From NCBI GenBank assembly GCA_029572935.1, contig JAKQHM010000008.1, positions 1 through 57,489 of the forward strand: 57,489 nt of DNA, read 5' to 3'. Below the pieces are notes generated by a model. It made no database searches. It was not told the DNA's origin and saw nothing but the letters and a program-made list of their open reading frames with translations. Each line of letters begins with the position of its first letter. Position 1 is the stretch's first letter. Source of the DNA: Bacteroidota bacterium (lineage in GTDB: Bacteria; Bacteroidota; Bacteroidia; Chitinophagales; Saprospiraceae). Position numbers and translations under genes: made by a program. Shown piece by piece: positions 1 to 8,940 of this stretch.

Positions 1-312
1 TTTTCCGTTTTCAAACCTGGGAAGGCTGATTTCCGGAAAATAGGAAGCAATAGACTTGTACTCTGAAAATCCGGGGGCACAGGCTTCATACGCAGCAAAG
101 CCCATATACCCCAAAGCAGTAGGAGCAGGTCCGGGACGGTAGCCGGCAGCGTAGCGCTCGATCCTAAGGAAAACGTCATTCCATTCCCAGGCTACGTCAT
201 TGGGATAGGAGCTGACCAGGTTCTCCGAAATGGTCTTGTTGTCATCCTTATTACAGCCGGGCGCAAAGACCGCCAGCAACAACAGGGGAAGCAGTAGTTT
301 TAATATTTTCAT
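1..312 (-). CDS. Vanadium-haloperoxidase/PAP2-like lipoprotein, N-terminal part (runs off left edge)
   Basis: The first 104 codons of a gene that continues beyond the left edge. The N-terminus is a lipoprotein signal: a charged start, a long leucine run and a lipobox ending in Cys20 (FAPGC). The next part contains WNDVFLRIERYAAGYRPGPA and a following AAYEAC, which closely matches the start of the vanadium-haloperoxidase-type protein at 2633 (W..L....EKNTAGYRPPVA). That similarity is the basis of the call; the catalytic K/R/PSGH/R/H residues would lie outside the window. It is divergent from the two-component system next door and has its own promoter-like -7 element 22 bases upstream of the start. 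Confidence 0.7.
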   Translation of the reverse strand, partial: MKILKLLLPLLLLAVFAPGCNKDDNKTISENLVSSYPNDVAWEWNDVFLRIERYAAGYRPGPAPTALGYMGFAAYEACAPGFSEYKSIASYFPEISLPRFENGK

Positions 313-333
313 AGGTTTTGTTTTTTTCGGGGG

Positions 334-341
334 CAAAGTTA
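334..341 (-). promoter_or_regulatory. -7 promoter element of the left-edge lipoprotein gene
   Basis: On the minus strand this reads TAACTTTG, a full match to the Bacteroidota TAnnTTTG element. It would place the transcription start about 15 bases before the ATG at 312. No convincing -33 TTG was found at the usual distance. Confidence 0.5.
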
Positions 342-551
342 AATGGCACCACTCCGTGCGATAGCCTTGAAAAATTAAAAAGTAATTAAAAAAAATCTCT
401 AAAAATTACTCTAAGTGTCAGATAGACAAATATTTAATAAAACTTAAATATTAAAAAAGAACTTTTTGGCCTATGCGAGTTTCCCCTCTCTTCGACCTTT
501 CGGATTAACTTTACCAAACCAAGCGGTGAAATTTCCTCAATACTCCTCTGT

Positions 552-1238
552 TTGAAAATACTGGTTGTCGAAGATGAGATGAAGCTTTCACAGTCCATTC
601 GAAAGGGACTGGAGGAGAACGATCTGGCCTGTGATGTCGTGGCAGATGGTCTGGTTGCACTGGATCTGGCCCTGAATCATTCCTACGCGGTCATAGTCAG
701 CGACGTCCTTTTGCCTGGCATTTCAGGCTTTGATCTCGTACGTAAAATCAGGAAGGCCGGTATTCAGACACCCCTCATATTTCTGACAGCGTTGGGTCAA
801 ATGGAAGATAAGACGGTCGGATTTGAGGCAGGAGCAGACGACTATCTGGTCAAACCCTTCGAATTCAGAGAACTGCTTCTTCGCATAAGGGCGCTGGCCA
901 AACGTCCCTTTGACACGACGGCTACCGCCATTAAGGTGTTTCATAGTTCAGACCTGGAAGTGAATTACCGCACTAAATCTGTTTTCCGCCAAAGGACCGG
1001 GAACCGATTTAACCTGACCCCCAAGGAATTTGCCTTGTTGGATTATTTTATCCGGAATCCCGACCGGATCATTTCCAAGGAGGAGCTTTGCGAAAAGGTC
1101 TGGGAAATTGACTTTGATACTGGCACCAACATGGTAGAAGTGTACATCAATTTTCTGAGGAAGAAGATTGACAGGGATCACGACATTAAGCTCATCCATA
1201 CTGTTTACAAATCAGGCTATATCTTTAAGGCCGATTAA
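552..1238 (+). CDS. OmpR/PhoB-family response regulator
   Basis: DNA-binding response regulator of a two-component system. Residues 1-120 are a receiver domain with the acidic pocket E7/D8, phospho-acceptor Asp51 (VSDVLLPG), Thr79 and Lys101 (YLVKPF). Residues about 135-225 are a winged-helix DNA-binding domain with the typical LTPKEFALL and INFLRKKID stretches. Length (228 aa) is normal for the family. The start is TTG; no in-frame ATG precedes the conserved KILVVEDE. The stop codon is directly followed by the ATG of the sensor kinase gene, so the two are co-transcribed. A near-consensus -7 element (TAACTTTA, 506-513) lies just upstream. Targets are unknown; the two flanking haloperoxidase-type genes are the obvious candidates by position only. 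Confidence 0.93.
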   Translation: MKILVVEDEMKLSQSIRKGLEENDLACDVVADGLVALDLALNHSYAVIVSDVLLPGISGFDLVRKIRKAGIQTPLIFLTALGQMEDKTVGFEAGADDYLVKPFEFRELLLRIRALAKRPFDTTATAIKVFHSSDLEVNYRTKSVFRQRTGNRFNLTPKEFALLDYFIRNPDRIISKEELCEKVWEIDFDTGTNMVEVYINFLRKKIDRDHDIKLIHTVYKSGYIFKAD

Positions 1239-2612
1239 ATGCAGATAAAAACCAGGCTGACCCTCCAGTATTTCCTGTTGTTTGCAGTGATACTGGGCTT
1301 TTCTCTGACCTTCTTCTATTCAAAATATCAGGAGATTCTGGTCCGCGATTCCATTTATAACCTAAAGACCCAAACCTCAGGCCTTGTTGACAGAATTCTT
1401 TCGGACTATGACCGTGATTCTTTGGCCATGCGGCATCAGGACAGCAGTCATATGCCTTTTGGGGTTTCCCTGGAAGTTTATGATGATAAGTTTGCCAGGA
1501 TCTATTCCATCAGCCACGTCCCCATGAAAGTGGGTGATCAGGACCTCCTGAATCTGATGGACAATTATGAATGGTCCCGCGTAAGCAGGAATAATACCAT
1601 TACCCTGGGCTATATCAAAAGAGACAAAAGGGGGGGGCAATACTTTGTGATCGCGGGCAGGAAACTGGGTGGCGGGGAATTCCTCGAGATCAGAAATCTT
1701 TTACTCCTTACCTTTTTGATCAGTCTGCTGGTAGCAGCTTTGGGTGGATTCTGGTACACCCGGCAGGCACTCCGGCCGTTTAAAAAGGTCATGGAGCAGG
1801 TGGAGAATATTCTCCCTTCCAGACTGGATTTCAGATTGAAGGAGGGTGGTGAGAACGACGAGATCAGCCAGCTGGTATTGACCTTTAACAGAATGCTCGA
1901 CAGGGTCCAGGAGGCTTTTGACTATCAGAAGCACTTTACGGCTAATGTAGCGCATGAACTGAAAAATCCCATATCCATCATGAGTGCCCAGCTGGACGTC
2001 CTCCTGCAACAGGAGAACCGCAGCGGTGAGGATTACAGGCAGGCCCTCAAATCCGTTTTAAGGGATTGTTACAGGCTGAGCGACATCACGGATAATCTTC
2101 TTCAGCTATCGCGGATCTTTTCTGACAGTGGTAAAATGATCACTTCCCCCTGGCGCATTGAAGATCTTTTGATGGAATCCAGGGGCCTGCTGCTCAGATC
2201 AAATCCGGAATATAAGATCCTCATCAATTATGTCGGAGAACCGATCCATGAAGAGCAACTGTTCATCGAGGGAAACAAGTCTTTGTTAAAATCAGCATTC
2301 ATGAACATCATGGATAATTGCTGCAAATACTCCAACGATCAGACCGTAGAGATCAACCTGGTATTTGAAGAGGACGGGCGCCGGATCATTGAAATGAGCG
2401 ACCGGGGACCGGGGATGAACGTTGAGGACATACCATTAATTTTTAAGCCTTTTTACAGAGATCCCAAGACCCAGCACAAGAAGGGGTCCGGAATCGGACT
2501 TACGCTCGTGGACTCTGTGATGCGTTTGCATCAGATTGATATTGAGGTGTTATCAGAAAGGGACAAGGGGACAACCTTCAGATTGAAGTTGCCCCCCTCC
2601 GAAGTAAAATAA
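1239..2612 (+). CDS. Sensor histidine kinase with HAMP domain
   Basis: Inner-membrane sensor kinase, partner of the preceding regulator. Order of parts: TM helix about 9-28, a periplasmic sensor stretch of about 120 residues, TM helix about 150-172, HAMP linker, HisKA domain with phospho-accepting His239 (VAHELKNPIS), then a HATPase domain with the N box (NIMDNCCKYS), G1 (DRGPGM) and G2 (GSGIGLTLV). Length 457 aa fits this kinase class. It starts on the base after the regulator stop. The sensor part has no motif that reveals the signal. Confidence 0.93.
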   Translation: MQIKTRLTLQYFLLFAVILGFSLTFFYSKYQEILVRDSIYNLKTQTSGLVDRILSDYDRDSLAMRHQDSSHMPFGVSLEVYDDKFARIYSISHVPMKVGDQDLLNLMDNYEWSRVSRNNTITLGYIKRDKRGGQYFVIAGRKLGGGEFLEIRNLLLLTFLISLLVAALGGFWYTRQALRPFKKVMEQVENILPSRLDFRLKEGGENDEISQLVLTFNRMLDRVQEAFDYQKHFTANVAHELKNPISIMSAQLDVLLQQENRSGEDYRQALKSVLRDCYRLSDITDNLLQLSRIFSDSGKMITSPWRIEDLLMESRGLLLRSNPEYKILINYVGEPIHEEQLFIEGNKSLLKSAFMNIMDNCCKYSNDQTVEINLVFEEDGRRIIEMSDRGPGMNVEDIPLIFKPFYRDPKTQHKKGSGIGLTLVDSVMRLHQIDIEVLSERDKGTTFRLKLPPSEVK

Positions 2613-2621
2613 CTACCTTTG
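2589..2621 (+). promoter_or_regulatory. Promoter inside the kinase gene end, driving the haloperoxidase-type gene
   Basis: TTG (2589-2591), 22 bases, TACCTTTG (2614-2621). The -7 box is a full TAnnTTTG match; the spacer is slightly long. Transcription would begin about 6 bases before the ATG at 2633, so this gene may have its own promoter in addition to read-through from the kinase gene. Confidence 0.5.
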
Positions 2622-2632
2622 GGTTTTGACTG

Positions 2633-4024
2633 ATGGTGTCTCGCAAATTAAACCTAATTCTGGTACCGGCCATCCTGATATCCCTGGGCTTGCTGGCTTA
2701 TGTGGCATTGCGCAAAGCGTACAGCCGGGATGCCATGTTGACTGACTGGGGGGAGCTAATCCTGAATTTGGAAAAAAATACTGCCGGTTACAGACCACCT
2801 GTCGCAGCCAGAATGCATGCCTATGTAAGTCTGGGAGCTTATTCGGCGGGTACGGGGGCGGGTGATCCTCAGGATATCTTGTGTACCCTTCAGGAGTCTA
2901 TGCACTCGGGGCTGATCGACAGCAGCGGGCTTGATGCGGGCCTGGCCGTGAACAGTTGTATAGCCCGTTTGTGCGAATTGTTTTTTACCACGGCTCCCCC
3001 GGATGAAATTCTGAGGATCAAAGAACTGGAGTCCAGATACAGGAACAAACTGGGATCAAAGCTGGACAAAGACAGAAAAATGCGCTCTGTAAGTTTTGGC
3101 CTTATCACAGCCCATAAGGTATGGACCTATTCCATGTCGGACACATTGGGGCATGATGCCTTTTTATTTAATTACGACGAAAAGTATTCCGCTCCAGATT
3201 GTCCCGTTTGCTGGAGAAAAACCGGAGCGCGACCCATGCCTGCTCTGCTTCCCCAATGGGGCCAGGTCAGGGCTTTCACGGTCCTTCCGGGAGAAGTCAC
3301 CCTCAGACCTCCTCCAGTATTTAAAGAAGATCCGGGCAATCAGTTTTTCAGGGAGGCCAATGAAATCATCCTGATCCAAAGTCAATTGTCCCACGAAGAG
3401 CGGTGGATAGCAGACTTCTGGAGCGACGACCGACCCGGCCTGACCCTGACCCCGCCTGGGAGATGGTTTTCCATAGCCTGTCAGGCGGCGGATCAAGCCG
3501 GACTCGGATTTCTGGACCGGCTCAGACTGCATCTTCATCTGGCATCAGCCCTGCATGACGTTGCGATAAAGGTCTGGGAGGGAAAATATCAGTACGATAT
3601 CATGCGGCCGGAGACTTTCATTAATAAATATCTGGTACAGGATTGGTATCCCTATATCAACTCCCCGACTTTTCCAACGTATCCGTCCGGCCATGCTGCT
3701 TTCGGAGCAGTTGGAGCAACTATCCTGACAGAATGGTTCGGCCCAAACTTCGTCCTCACAGACCGGACCCATGAGGGCAGAGGAGAATTTAAGAGTACAC
3801 CCCGCCAGTTTCATTCCTTCCACGAAATGGCTGTAGAAAATGCATGGTCCCGACTTTTGGCTGGTGTTCACTTTAGGATGGATTGCGATGCCGGGATGGA
3901 CCTGGGCTATCAGGTCGGTCAGCTCTATAAGAGCAAAGGCATTTTACCTCAAGACAGAGTGCCCGATCAACGGACATCCATGCAGGGAGCAATTCCCTTT
4001 CCTTTTCTTACAAAATTGTTTTAA
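2633..4024 (+). CDS. Vanadium-dependent haloperoxidase / PAP2-superfamily protein
   Basis: Membrane-anchored or exported member of the superfamily that joins vanadium haloperoxidases and acid phosphatases. All three active-site motifs are present and in order: K318-x6-R325-P (KYQYDIMRP), PSGH 351-354, and SR-x5-H-x3-D at 406-417 (S406, R407, H413, D417). These residues bind vanadate or phosphate and include the acid-base histidine. The N-terminus has one hydrophobic segment (about 7-26) without a clear lipobox. Many Bacteroidota relatives are annotated as haloperoxidases without shown activity, so substrate and reaction remain open. It follows the kinase gene by 20 bases. The next gene is convergent. 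Confidence 0.85.
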   Translation: MVSRKLNLILVPAILISLGLLAYVALRKAYSRDAMLTDWGELILNLEKNTAGYRPPVAARMHAYVSLGAYSAGTGAGDPQDILCTLQESMHSGLIDSSGLDAGLAVNSCIARLCELFFTTAPPDEILRIKELESRYRNKLGSKLDKDRKMRSVSFGLITAHKVWTYSMSDTLGHDAFLFNYDEKYSAPDCPVCWRKTGARPMPALLPQWGQVRAFTVLPGEVTLRPPPVFKEDPGNQFFREANEIILIQSQLSHEERWIADFWSDDRPGLTLTPPGRWFSIACQAADQAGLGFLDRLRLHLHLASALHDVAIKVWEGKYQYDIMRPETFINKYLVQDWYPYINSPTFPTYPSGHAAFGAVGATILTEWFGPNFVLTDRTHEGRGEFKSTPRQFHSFHEMAVENAWSRLLAGVHFRMDCDAGMDLGYQVGQLYKSKGILPQDRVPDQRTSMQGAIPFPFLTKLF

Positions 4025-4059
4025 AACAAACGGTTAATGTCAGGCCCCAAGTGGCTATT

Positions 4060-5661
4060 TTAGTGACGGAGCAGAATCAGTTTTTCATTGAATGCACGCC
4101 AACTAAAGTCAGGTGTAGCCGGATTGTATTTCAACAATTCAAATTCCCGGATCAAATTTAATTCCTCTTTGTATTTCTGCGCCTGCTGCTGAAGCTGTGA
4201 CTTGATCTCGAAAAGCCCACTTTCGCGCTGCAGGTCCGGATATTTGTTTCTTAAATAATTCACCAGATTGAGTTCGGCAAGGCGGGCACCTGTGGGTTCA
4301 GATCCGACAGCTGATTTTTCTTCATTCCTTTTACTGATCCATTTGTCCCGCAATCCCGGTGCGATCCACAGTCCCAATGCCAGCAAGGCGGGAAGCATCA
4401 GAATGATCCAGCTGATACTTTGCCGGAATAAGACATGACTGCTTTTGCTGAGACGGAAATCGCTGACCACGGTGAGAGGACCTTTTGATATGTCTTTGGA
4501 AGGAGCATCATTCAGTATGTTTATGTTCAGCGTATCCTTCCTGGAAATGTATTTTCCGGAATCCGGATCGAGGTAGATGAATTCCGGATAAAGGGTGAAA
4601 TGGCCGGGACGTTTGGGGGTCAGGAGGTAGCTGATCCGGGTCGAATGGATCACCAGTGAGTCGTCTCCAATCCTCATGGGTTCTGCAGGCTTGCCTTCTG
4701 TGATTTGAAAACTGCTGTCCGGAATCATGAGTTGGTGGCGTATGGAAGGGAAGTGCCCCGTTCCGGAAAGGGTCATCTCTATGCTGATGGCATCGCTCAT
4801 GTTGTATTGTTCCGGAATGTCCTTGATCTCGGTAAAAAAATAACCCACCGCCCCTGTGAATCCATCGGGAACCGGTTTGGGAATATCCAGTACCTCCAGA
4901 TCGAGGTCGTTGGCTCGTGTTACTTCCGCCCGCCTGTTGAACATAGAGCTCATGCCAAATCCCCAGGGATCATCTTCTCCGAGTATCAGCCTGTACGCAG
5001 ACCCCTCGATCCTGTATTTTCCGGGTCTAAGGGGATAGAGTGCGAGGCTCCCCAGAACTTTGGTCTGGTATTCCACCCCTTTTTCCACGACCCTCTTAGG
5101 ATCTCCATCGCCTGTAGCGATATAATCCCGGTAAAAGGGGTCGAGATCGGGAGAAGAAACCACCTCGATGTTGTCTATGCTGACCCTGGTAAAAAGACGG
5201 TAAGTAAGCAGAACTTGTTGACCGGTGTATGCCTTTTTGGAGGATAGTTCGGCCCGGACAAAATAATCGGCAGCCTGGCCCGCTTTTGAAGATGGAGACA
5301 ATATTTCGATTTCCAGCGGTTTCGTTTTCAGTACAAGACTGCCTACCGCTATGGAGGCAGCGCCAATCCGGTATTTTCCCGGTCTGGTGCCGGCGAGAAT
5401 GTAGACATAACCGGTGGAGTATTGGGTGTGCCCGTTGATGATGGAGGTCTGCATGGACCTGCTGGGACCTGAAAGAAGCTTCAACCCACCGAAGTCAGGA
5501 GGAGAAAAATTGCGGCCTTCAGCGTTTTCCAGCCGGAATTCAATCCGAAAACTGCTGCCTGCCAGAGCCTGTTTGGTCTCGGCGTAAACCTTGAATTCTC
5601 CCTGCGCGATACTTAGGATGGGTATGGTCAGCAGGAACAGCAGATACCCCAGCTTTCTCAA
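4060..5661 (-). CDS. batD: BatD-like protein (oxygen-tolerance BatD family)
   Basis: Signal peptide (cut near SIAQG), several beta-rich domains beginning with FKVYAETKQALAGSSFRIEF and the SPPDFGGLKLLSGPS motif typical of BatD, one C-terminal TM helix (about 415-435) and a cytoplasmic tail of about 95 residues. In Bacteroidota BatD normally sits in a BatA-B-C-D-E operon with MoxR; here no other bat gene is near. The start is TTG and overlaps the upstream stop by four bases (TTGA), which implies translational coupling to the upstream gene. The role in stress tolerance or in a VWA-protein complex is known only at family level. Confidence 0.82.
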   Translation of the reverse strand: MRKLGYLLFLLTIPILSIAQGEFKVYAETKQALAGSSFRIEFRLENAEGRNFSPPDFGGLKLLSGPSRSMQTSIINGHTQYSTGYVYILAGTRPGKYRIGAASIAVGSLVLKTKPLEIEILSPSSKAGQAADYFVRAELSSKKAYTGQQVLLTYRLFTRVSIDNIEVVSSPDLDPFYRDYIATGDGDPKRVVEKGVEYQTKVLGSLALYPLRPGKYRIEGSAYRLILGEDDPWGFGMSSMFNRRAEVTRANDLDLEVLDIPKPVPDGFTGAVGYFFTEIKDIPEQYNMSDAISIEMTLSGTGHFPSIRHQLMIPDSSFQITEGKPAEPMRIGDDSLVIHSTRISYLLTPKRPGHFTLYPEFIYLDPDSGKYISRKDTLNINILNDAPSKDISKGPLTVVSDFRLSKSSHVLFRQSISWIILMLPALLALGLWIAPGLRDKWISKRNEEKSAVGSEPTGARLAELNLVNYLRNKYPDLQRESGLFEIKSQLQQQAQKYKEELNLIREFELLKYNPATPDFSWRAFNEKLILLRH

Positions 5662-6134
5662 AGCCGGTAGGTTTTTTTGCGGTTTTGCTGAGCGGGAGCT
5701 TTGCGGAGCCTCAGGTCCTGATCCTGGTATTTCAGACGTCCACCCGGATTTTGGATCAGCTGGTCCGGATTGGACCGAACGATCAGGGTTACTTCAGGGG
5801 TGTGCATCTCTCTGTTACCGGTTTTCAACGTGGCTGGACCGATGACGTAGCTCCCTTCGGCCTCGGGTTCGATGAAATAGGTATAACTGGAGGATTGTTT
5901 TACCTGCCCGTTGATGATGGAATAGGAAGAGGCCTGATTGGGTCCGGTCAGCAGTTTGAATCCACTTAAATCAGGTGGGCTGAATTTACCCTGGACATTT
6001 TCGATCGTAAACCTGAGTTCCACGTAATTACCCAGCAAAAGGGTATCATGGCTCAATTCAACCCTGAATTCAGCCTCCTGGGCGGTGGCCATCACAACGG
6101 GTAAAAAACAGAGTGCAAGAATCCAAGCTTTCAT
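5658..6134 (-). CDS. Short protein carrying only the N-terminal BatD-type domain
   Basis: About 158 aa from the ATG preceding KAWILALCFLPVVMATAQ, which gives a clean signal peptide; an earlier in-frame ATG at 6179 would put 15 extra residues before it. The body repeats the first domain of the downstream BatD: SPPDLSGFKLLTGPNQ and SIINGQVKQSSSYTYF against SPPDFGGLKLLSGPS and SIINGHTQYSTGYVY. There is no C-terminal membrane helix, so it would be a soluble periplasmic single-domain protein. It overlaps batD by four bases and is probably made in step with it. A split and duplication of an ancestral batD is the simplest origin. Confidence 0.72.
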   Translation of the reverse strand: MKAWILALCFLPVVMATAQEAEFRVELSHDTLLLGNYVELRFTIENVQGKFSPPDLSGFKLLTGPNQASSYSIINGQVKQSSSYTYFIEPEAEGSYVIGPATLKTGNREMHTPEVTLIVRSNPDQLIQNPGGRLKYQDQDLRLRKAPAQQNRKKTYRL

Positions 6135-6266
6135 GGGTGGATGTTTTTTGGATTGAACACGCAAAATAAACCCATGCATGTCAGAAGATAGCTAAATTTT
6201 TCTTAAAAATTGGGATATTGATTAGCTTCGCCCTGTATTGTTAAACAATTAAAAACTTATAAAAGC

Positions 6267-6728
6267 ATGTACGATATTTTACTTCTTCTCCATTCCTGGC
6301 TCAGGTGGTTTGTTCTCGGTATGGCCGTAGTGGTCATTTACAAAAATTACACAGGTTGGAAATCCGGACTGAGCTGGTCCGATCAGGACAGAAAAATGAA
6401 TACTTATCTCATGATCCTGCTGCACAGTCAGCTCGTTATTGGTTTCGCTCTGTATCTGGGCGTTTCGCCAATGATGAAAAATATACTGTCTGATTTTGGT
6501 GCATCCATGAAAAACAGCGAATTGCGCTTCTGGTCAGTGGAGCATCTCTTTGGCATGGTTGCAGCCATCGTCATCGCGCAGGTAGGTGCTTCCAAGGCAA
6601 AAAAGCAGGCCACGGATGCACAGAAATTCCGCACTGCGTTTGTTTATTTCAGCATCGCACTTTTGCTGATCCTGCTGATGATCCCCTTTGGAATCTGGAA
6701 TCAGGAAAGACCTTTATTCAGAATGTAA
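6267..6728 (+). CDS. Four-helix membrane protein with HSWLRW motif
   Basis: 153 aa with four predicted TM helices (about 5-25, 45-68, 88-107, 122-144). It belongs to a family common in Bacteroidota that opens with LLHSWLRW and has a conserved NSELRFWSVEH before helix 3. Histidines lie in or near helices (HSWLRW, LLHSQL, VEHLFG), so heme binding is conceivable, and I recall relatives labelled cytochrome B, but nothing here proves it. The next gene begins 10 bases after the stop, so both may share a transcript. Confidence 0.6.
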   Translation: MYDILLLLHSWLRWFVLGMAVVVIYKNYTGWKSGLSWSDQDRKMNTYLMILLHSQLVIGFALYLGVSPMMKNILSDFGASMKNSELRFWSVEHLFGMVAAIVIAQVGASKAKKQATDAQKFRTAFVYFSIALLLILLMIPFGIWNQERPLFRM

Positions 6729-6738
6729 ATCCAATGCG

Positions 6739-8253
6739 ATGAAGACCGGCCACCTGTTCCTGCAGTTTGACAAGAAGCTGCCTCTGATCCTGATCCTGAT
6801 TTTTCATTTGATTAACCTGCGCGGGCAAAGCGTACTGGAGGTGGGAGCAGGTAGGACCTATGCGGATCCGCAATCTGCTTCGAGGGCAGCGCGGCCTGGT
6901 GATACCATCCTCATATATCCAGGAACTTATCGCGGTACATTCTGGATCGAAAACCTGAAGGGAACAGCCACAGCCTGGATCAGCATCCGCGGTACGGACC
7001 GCGACCGGGTGATCTTTTCCGGAGGATCGGAGTCCTTGCATATTTCCGATGGGGAGTATTTGCGGATTTCCCAATTGACGATCACCGGGCAATCCGGCAA
7101 CGGCATGAACATCGACGATGCCGGCACCCTGGAGACTCCCGCCAAACATATCGTTCTTTCCAACCTGGTCTTCAGAGATATGGCGGCCTCCGGCAACAAC
7201 GATATGCTGAAACTTTCCGGTCTGGACTCCTTTGAGATCTGGGATTGCAGTTTCACGAATGGTTCTGCGGGTGGTTCCGGGATTGATATGGTGGGATGTC
7301 ATGCGGGTATCATCCGCAATTGCAGTTTTGTAAATCAGGGAAGCAATTGTATCCAGGCCAAGGGCGGCAGCAGCGGATTGCACATCAGCATGAATTTATT
7401 TCGCAACGGAGGACAGCGGAGCTTGAATTTGGGCGGCAGCACAGGAGCAGCTTTCTTCAGACCGGCCGGAGCGAATTACGAGGCAAAGGACATTCTGGTC
7501 ACGGCCAATATTTTTGAAGGATCGCTTGCTCCGATAGCCTTTGTCGGTTGTCGGAATGTGCGTGTCATCAACAACACCATCATCAGACCCGAGCGGTGGG
7601 TAGCCAGAATTCTGCAGGAAAGCCCAGATACCAGCTTTTATCAGAGCTGTGCCTACAATTCCTTTATCAACAACCTTGTGGTGGTGGACAGCAGGCTTTC
7701 CACCGATGTCAACATTGGCCCCAACACGCTTCCCTCTTCTTTTACTTTTGCCAACAACCTCTGGTTTCACGAGAACAATGCATCTTACCGGCCTTCGCTT
7801 CCCGTCACGGAGTCAGGCAGCATAACAGGCCGTAATCCGGGCTTTGTCAACGATGGGGGTGTCGCCTATGGGATCAATGGCTCATCACCGGCCTACCGGA
7901 AGGGTAGGGTCACGGGTTTGACGTATCAGGATTATCTGGGCAGAACCTATGCGTCCACTCCCTCCATGGGTGCTATGGAGTATGCCCTTGCGGGAGGAAC
8001 GAAAACAGAAGCCGTTGCGAAGGATTTTATTTTGTTTCCCAATCCGGTCACCGATCATATTTCAGTACGCAGCCGTCAATATCCGGTGTACGCGGAACTT
8101 CTTTCTCTGAATGGCGAGCATATCAGATCAGTTGTCCTGAAAACTGCCGATGAGTCATGGTCTGTGTCCGATCTGCCTTCAGGTGTATACCTGATCCGGT
8201 TTCGTGCGGAGTACTTGAATCACACAGAGAAAATTCTGATCTGGCGGGAGTGA
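6739..8253 (+). CDS. Secreted right-handed beta-helix protein with T9SS sorting domain
   Basis: Exported protein of about 504 aa. The ATG before KTGHLFLQFDKKLP is chosen because it gives a signal peptide (hydrophobic LILILIFHLINL); a longer frame from 6688 would overlap the preceding gene. The body begins like pectate-lyase-fold proteins (GRTYADPQSASRAARPGDTI, YPGTYRG) and continues with repeated VxxNxF-type rungs of a parallel beta-helix, a fold used by polysaccharide lyases and other carbohydrate-active proteins. The last 80 or so residues are a T9SS type A sorting domain (FILFPNPVTDHISV ... LPSGVYLIRF ... EKILIW). Surface display or secretion is likely; the substrate cannot be read from the sequence. 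Confidence 0.82.
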   Translation: MKTGHLFLQFDKKLPLILILIFHLINLRGQSVLEVGAGRTYADPQSASRAARPGDTILIYPGTYRGTFWIENLKGTATAWISIRGTDRDRVIFSGGSESLHISDGEYLRISQLTITGQSGNGMNIDDAGTLETPAKHIVLSNLVFRDMAASGNNDMLKLSGLDSFEIWDCSFTNGSAGGSGIDMVGCHAGIIRNCSFVNQGSNCIQAKGGSSGLHISMNLFRNGGQRSLNLGGSTGAAFFRPAGANYEAKDILVTANIFEGSLAPIAFVGCRNVRVINNTIIRPERWVARILQESPDTSFYQSCAYNSFINNLVVVDSRLSTDVNIGPNTLPSSFTFANNLWFHENNASYRPSLPVTESGSITGRNPGFVNDGGVAYGINGSSPAYRKGRVTGLTYQDYLGRTYASTPSMGAMEYALAGGTKTEAVAKDFILFPNPVTDHISVRSRQYPVYAELLSLNGEHIRSVVLKTADESWSVSDLPSGVYLIRFRAEYLNHTEKILIWRE

Positions 8254-8369
8254 GCGTTTTTGAATGTTGGAAACCTCAGGATACTGTTCAAATTTTATTC
8301 CTGCAAAAATTGGTATTCCGGATGTATTGTGTTCCAATACAAGTGAATTTAATTTCCTTCAAGTAGCAT

Positions 8370-8888
8370 CTATTTCTTGAGTTGAAATTTTACGGGAAGG
8401 GAATATTCAAAGGCCACGTTTTCGCCTTTTCTCCTGGCCGGCATCATCGGAGGCAAAACAGAGATGAAGCGCAGGACTTCCTCGTCACAGCCGTATCCAA
8501 GACCTCTGGTAATTTTTGCATGGTGCCGTTCTCCATGATCATCGACGATGAAGCTGGCAAACACCACGCCCTGGACTTTAGATTTTTTGGCGGTGTCAGG
8601 ATATTGAATGTAATTGTACAGACAGTCCAGCAGGTATTTTTTGCTGCATTCCTGGGGATCCGGGTCGCTTGCGCAAAGCTTGAACAAAGGCAGGGTATCC
8701 ACTTTTTTGAATACGGGAAACACGCGAACCATGATGGTTTCCGTCATGCTTGCAGAATCATAACTGATGATGGTGTCCCGGAGTATATAGGCTGTATCCG
8801 AACCTGCTGATTGTGCGCGGATGGACAAACCGGAATAAACTGTTAGAACGATCGAAATCACAATTTGGCTAAAGTTCATAGTATTCAT
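8370..8888 (-). CDS. TonB C-terminal domain protein, exported
   Basis: 172 aa. An N-terminal hydrophobic stretch ends in IRAQS and looks like a cleavable signal peptide. The C-terminal 80 residues are a TonB_C domain (YPDTAKKSKVQGVVFASFIV, DDHGE, LPPMMPARRKGE, LPVKFQL). There is no proline-rich periplasm-spanning linker and no ExbBD gene nearby, so this is probably not the energy-coupling TonB itself but one of the many short TonB_C proteins of Bacteroidota. It has a good promoter just upstream. Confidence 0.75.
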   Translation of the reverse strand: MNTMNFSQIVISIVLTVYSGLSIRAQSAGSDTAYILRDTIISYDSASMTETIMVRVFPVFKKVDTLPLFKLCASDPDPQECSKKYLLDCLYNYIQYPDTAKKSKVQGVVFASFIVDDHGERHHAKITRGLGYGCDEEVLRFISVLPPMMPARRKGENVAFEYSLPVKFQLKK

Positions 8889-8905
8889 GGTTTGTCTTTT
8901 CCAGA

Positions 8906-8937
8906 CAAATATAATGAACTCATTTTGGAATCGCCAA
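8906..8937 (-). promoter_or_regulatory. Promoter of the TonB_C gene
   Basis: Minus strand: TTGG (8937-8934), 20 bases, TATATTTG (8913-8906). It fits the Bacteroidota pattern well and predicts a leader of about 11 bases before the start at 8888. Confidence 0.6.
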
Positions 8938-8940
8938 TTA

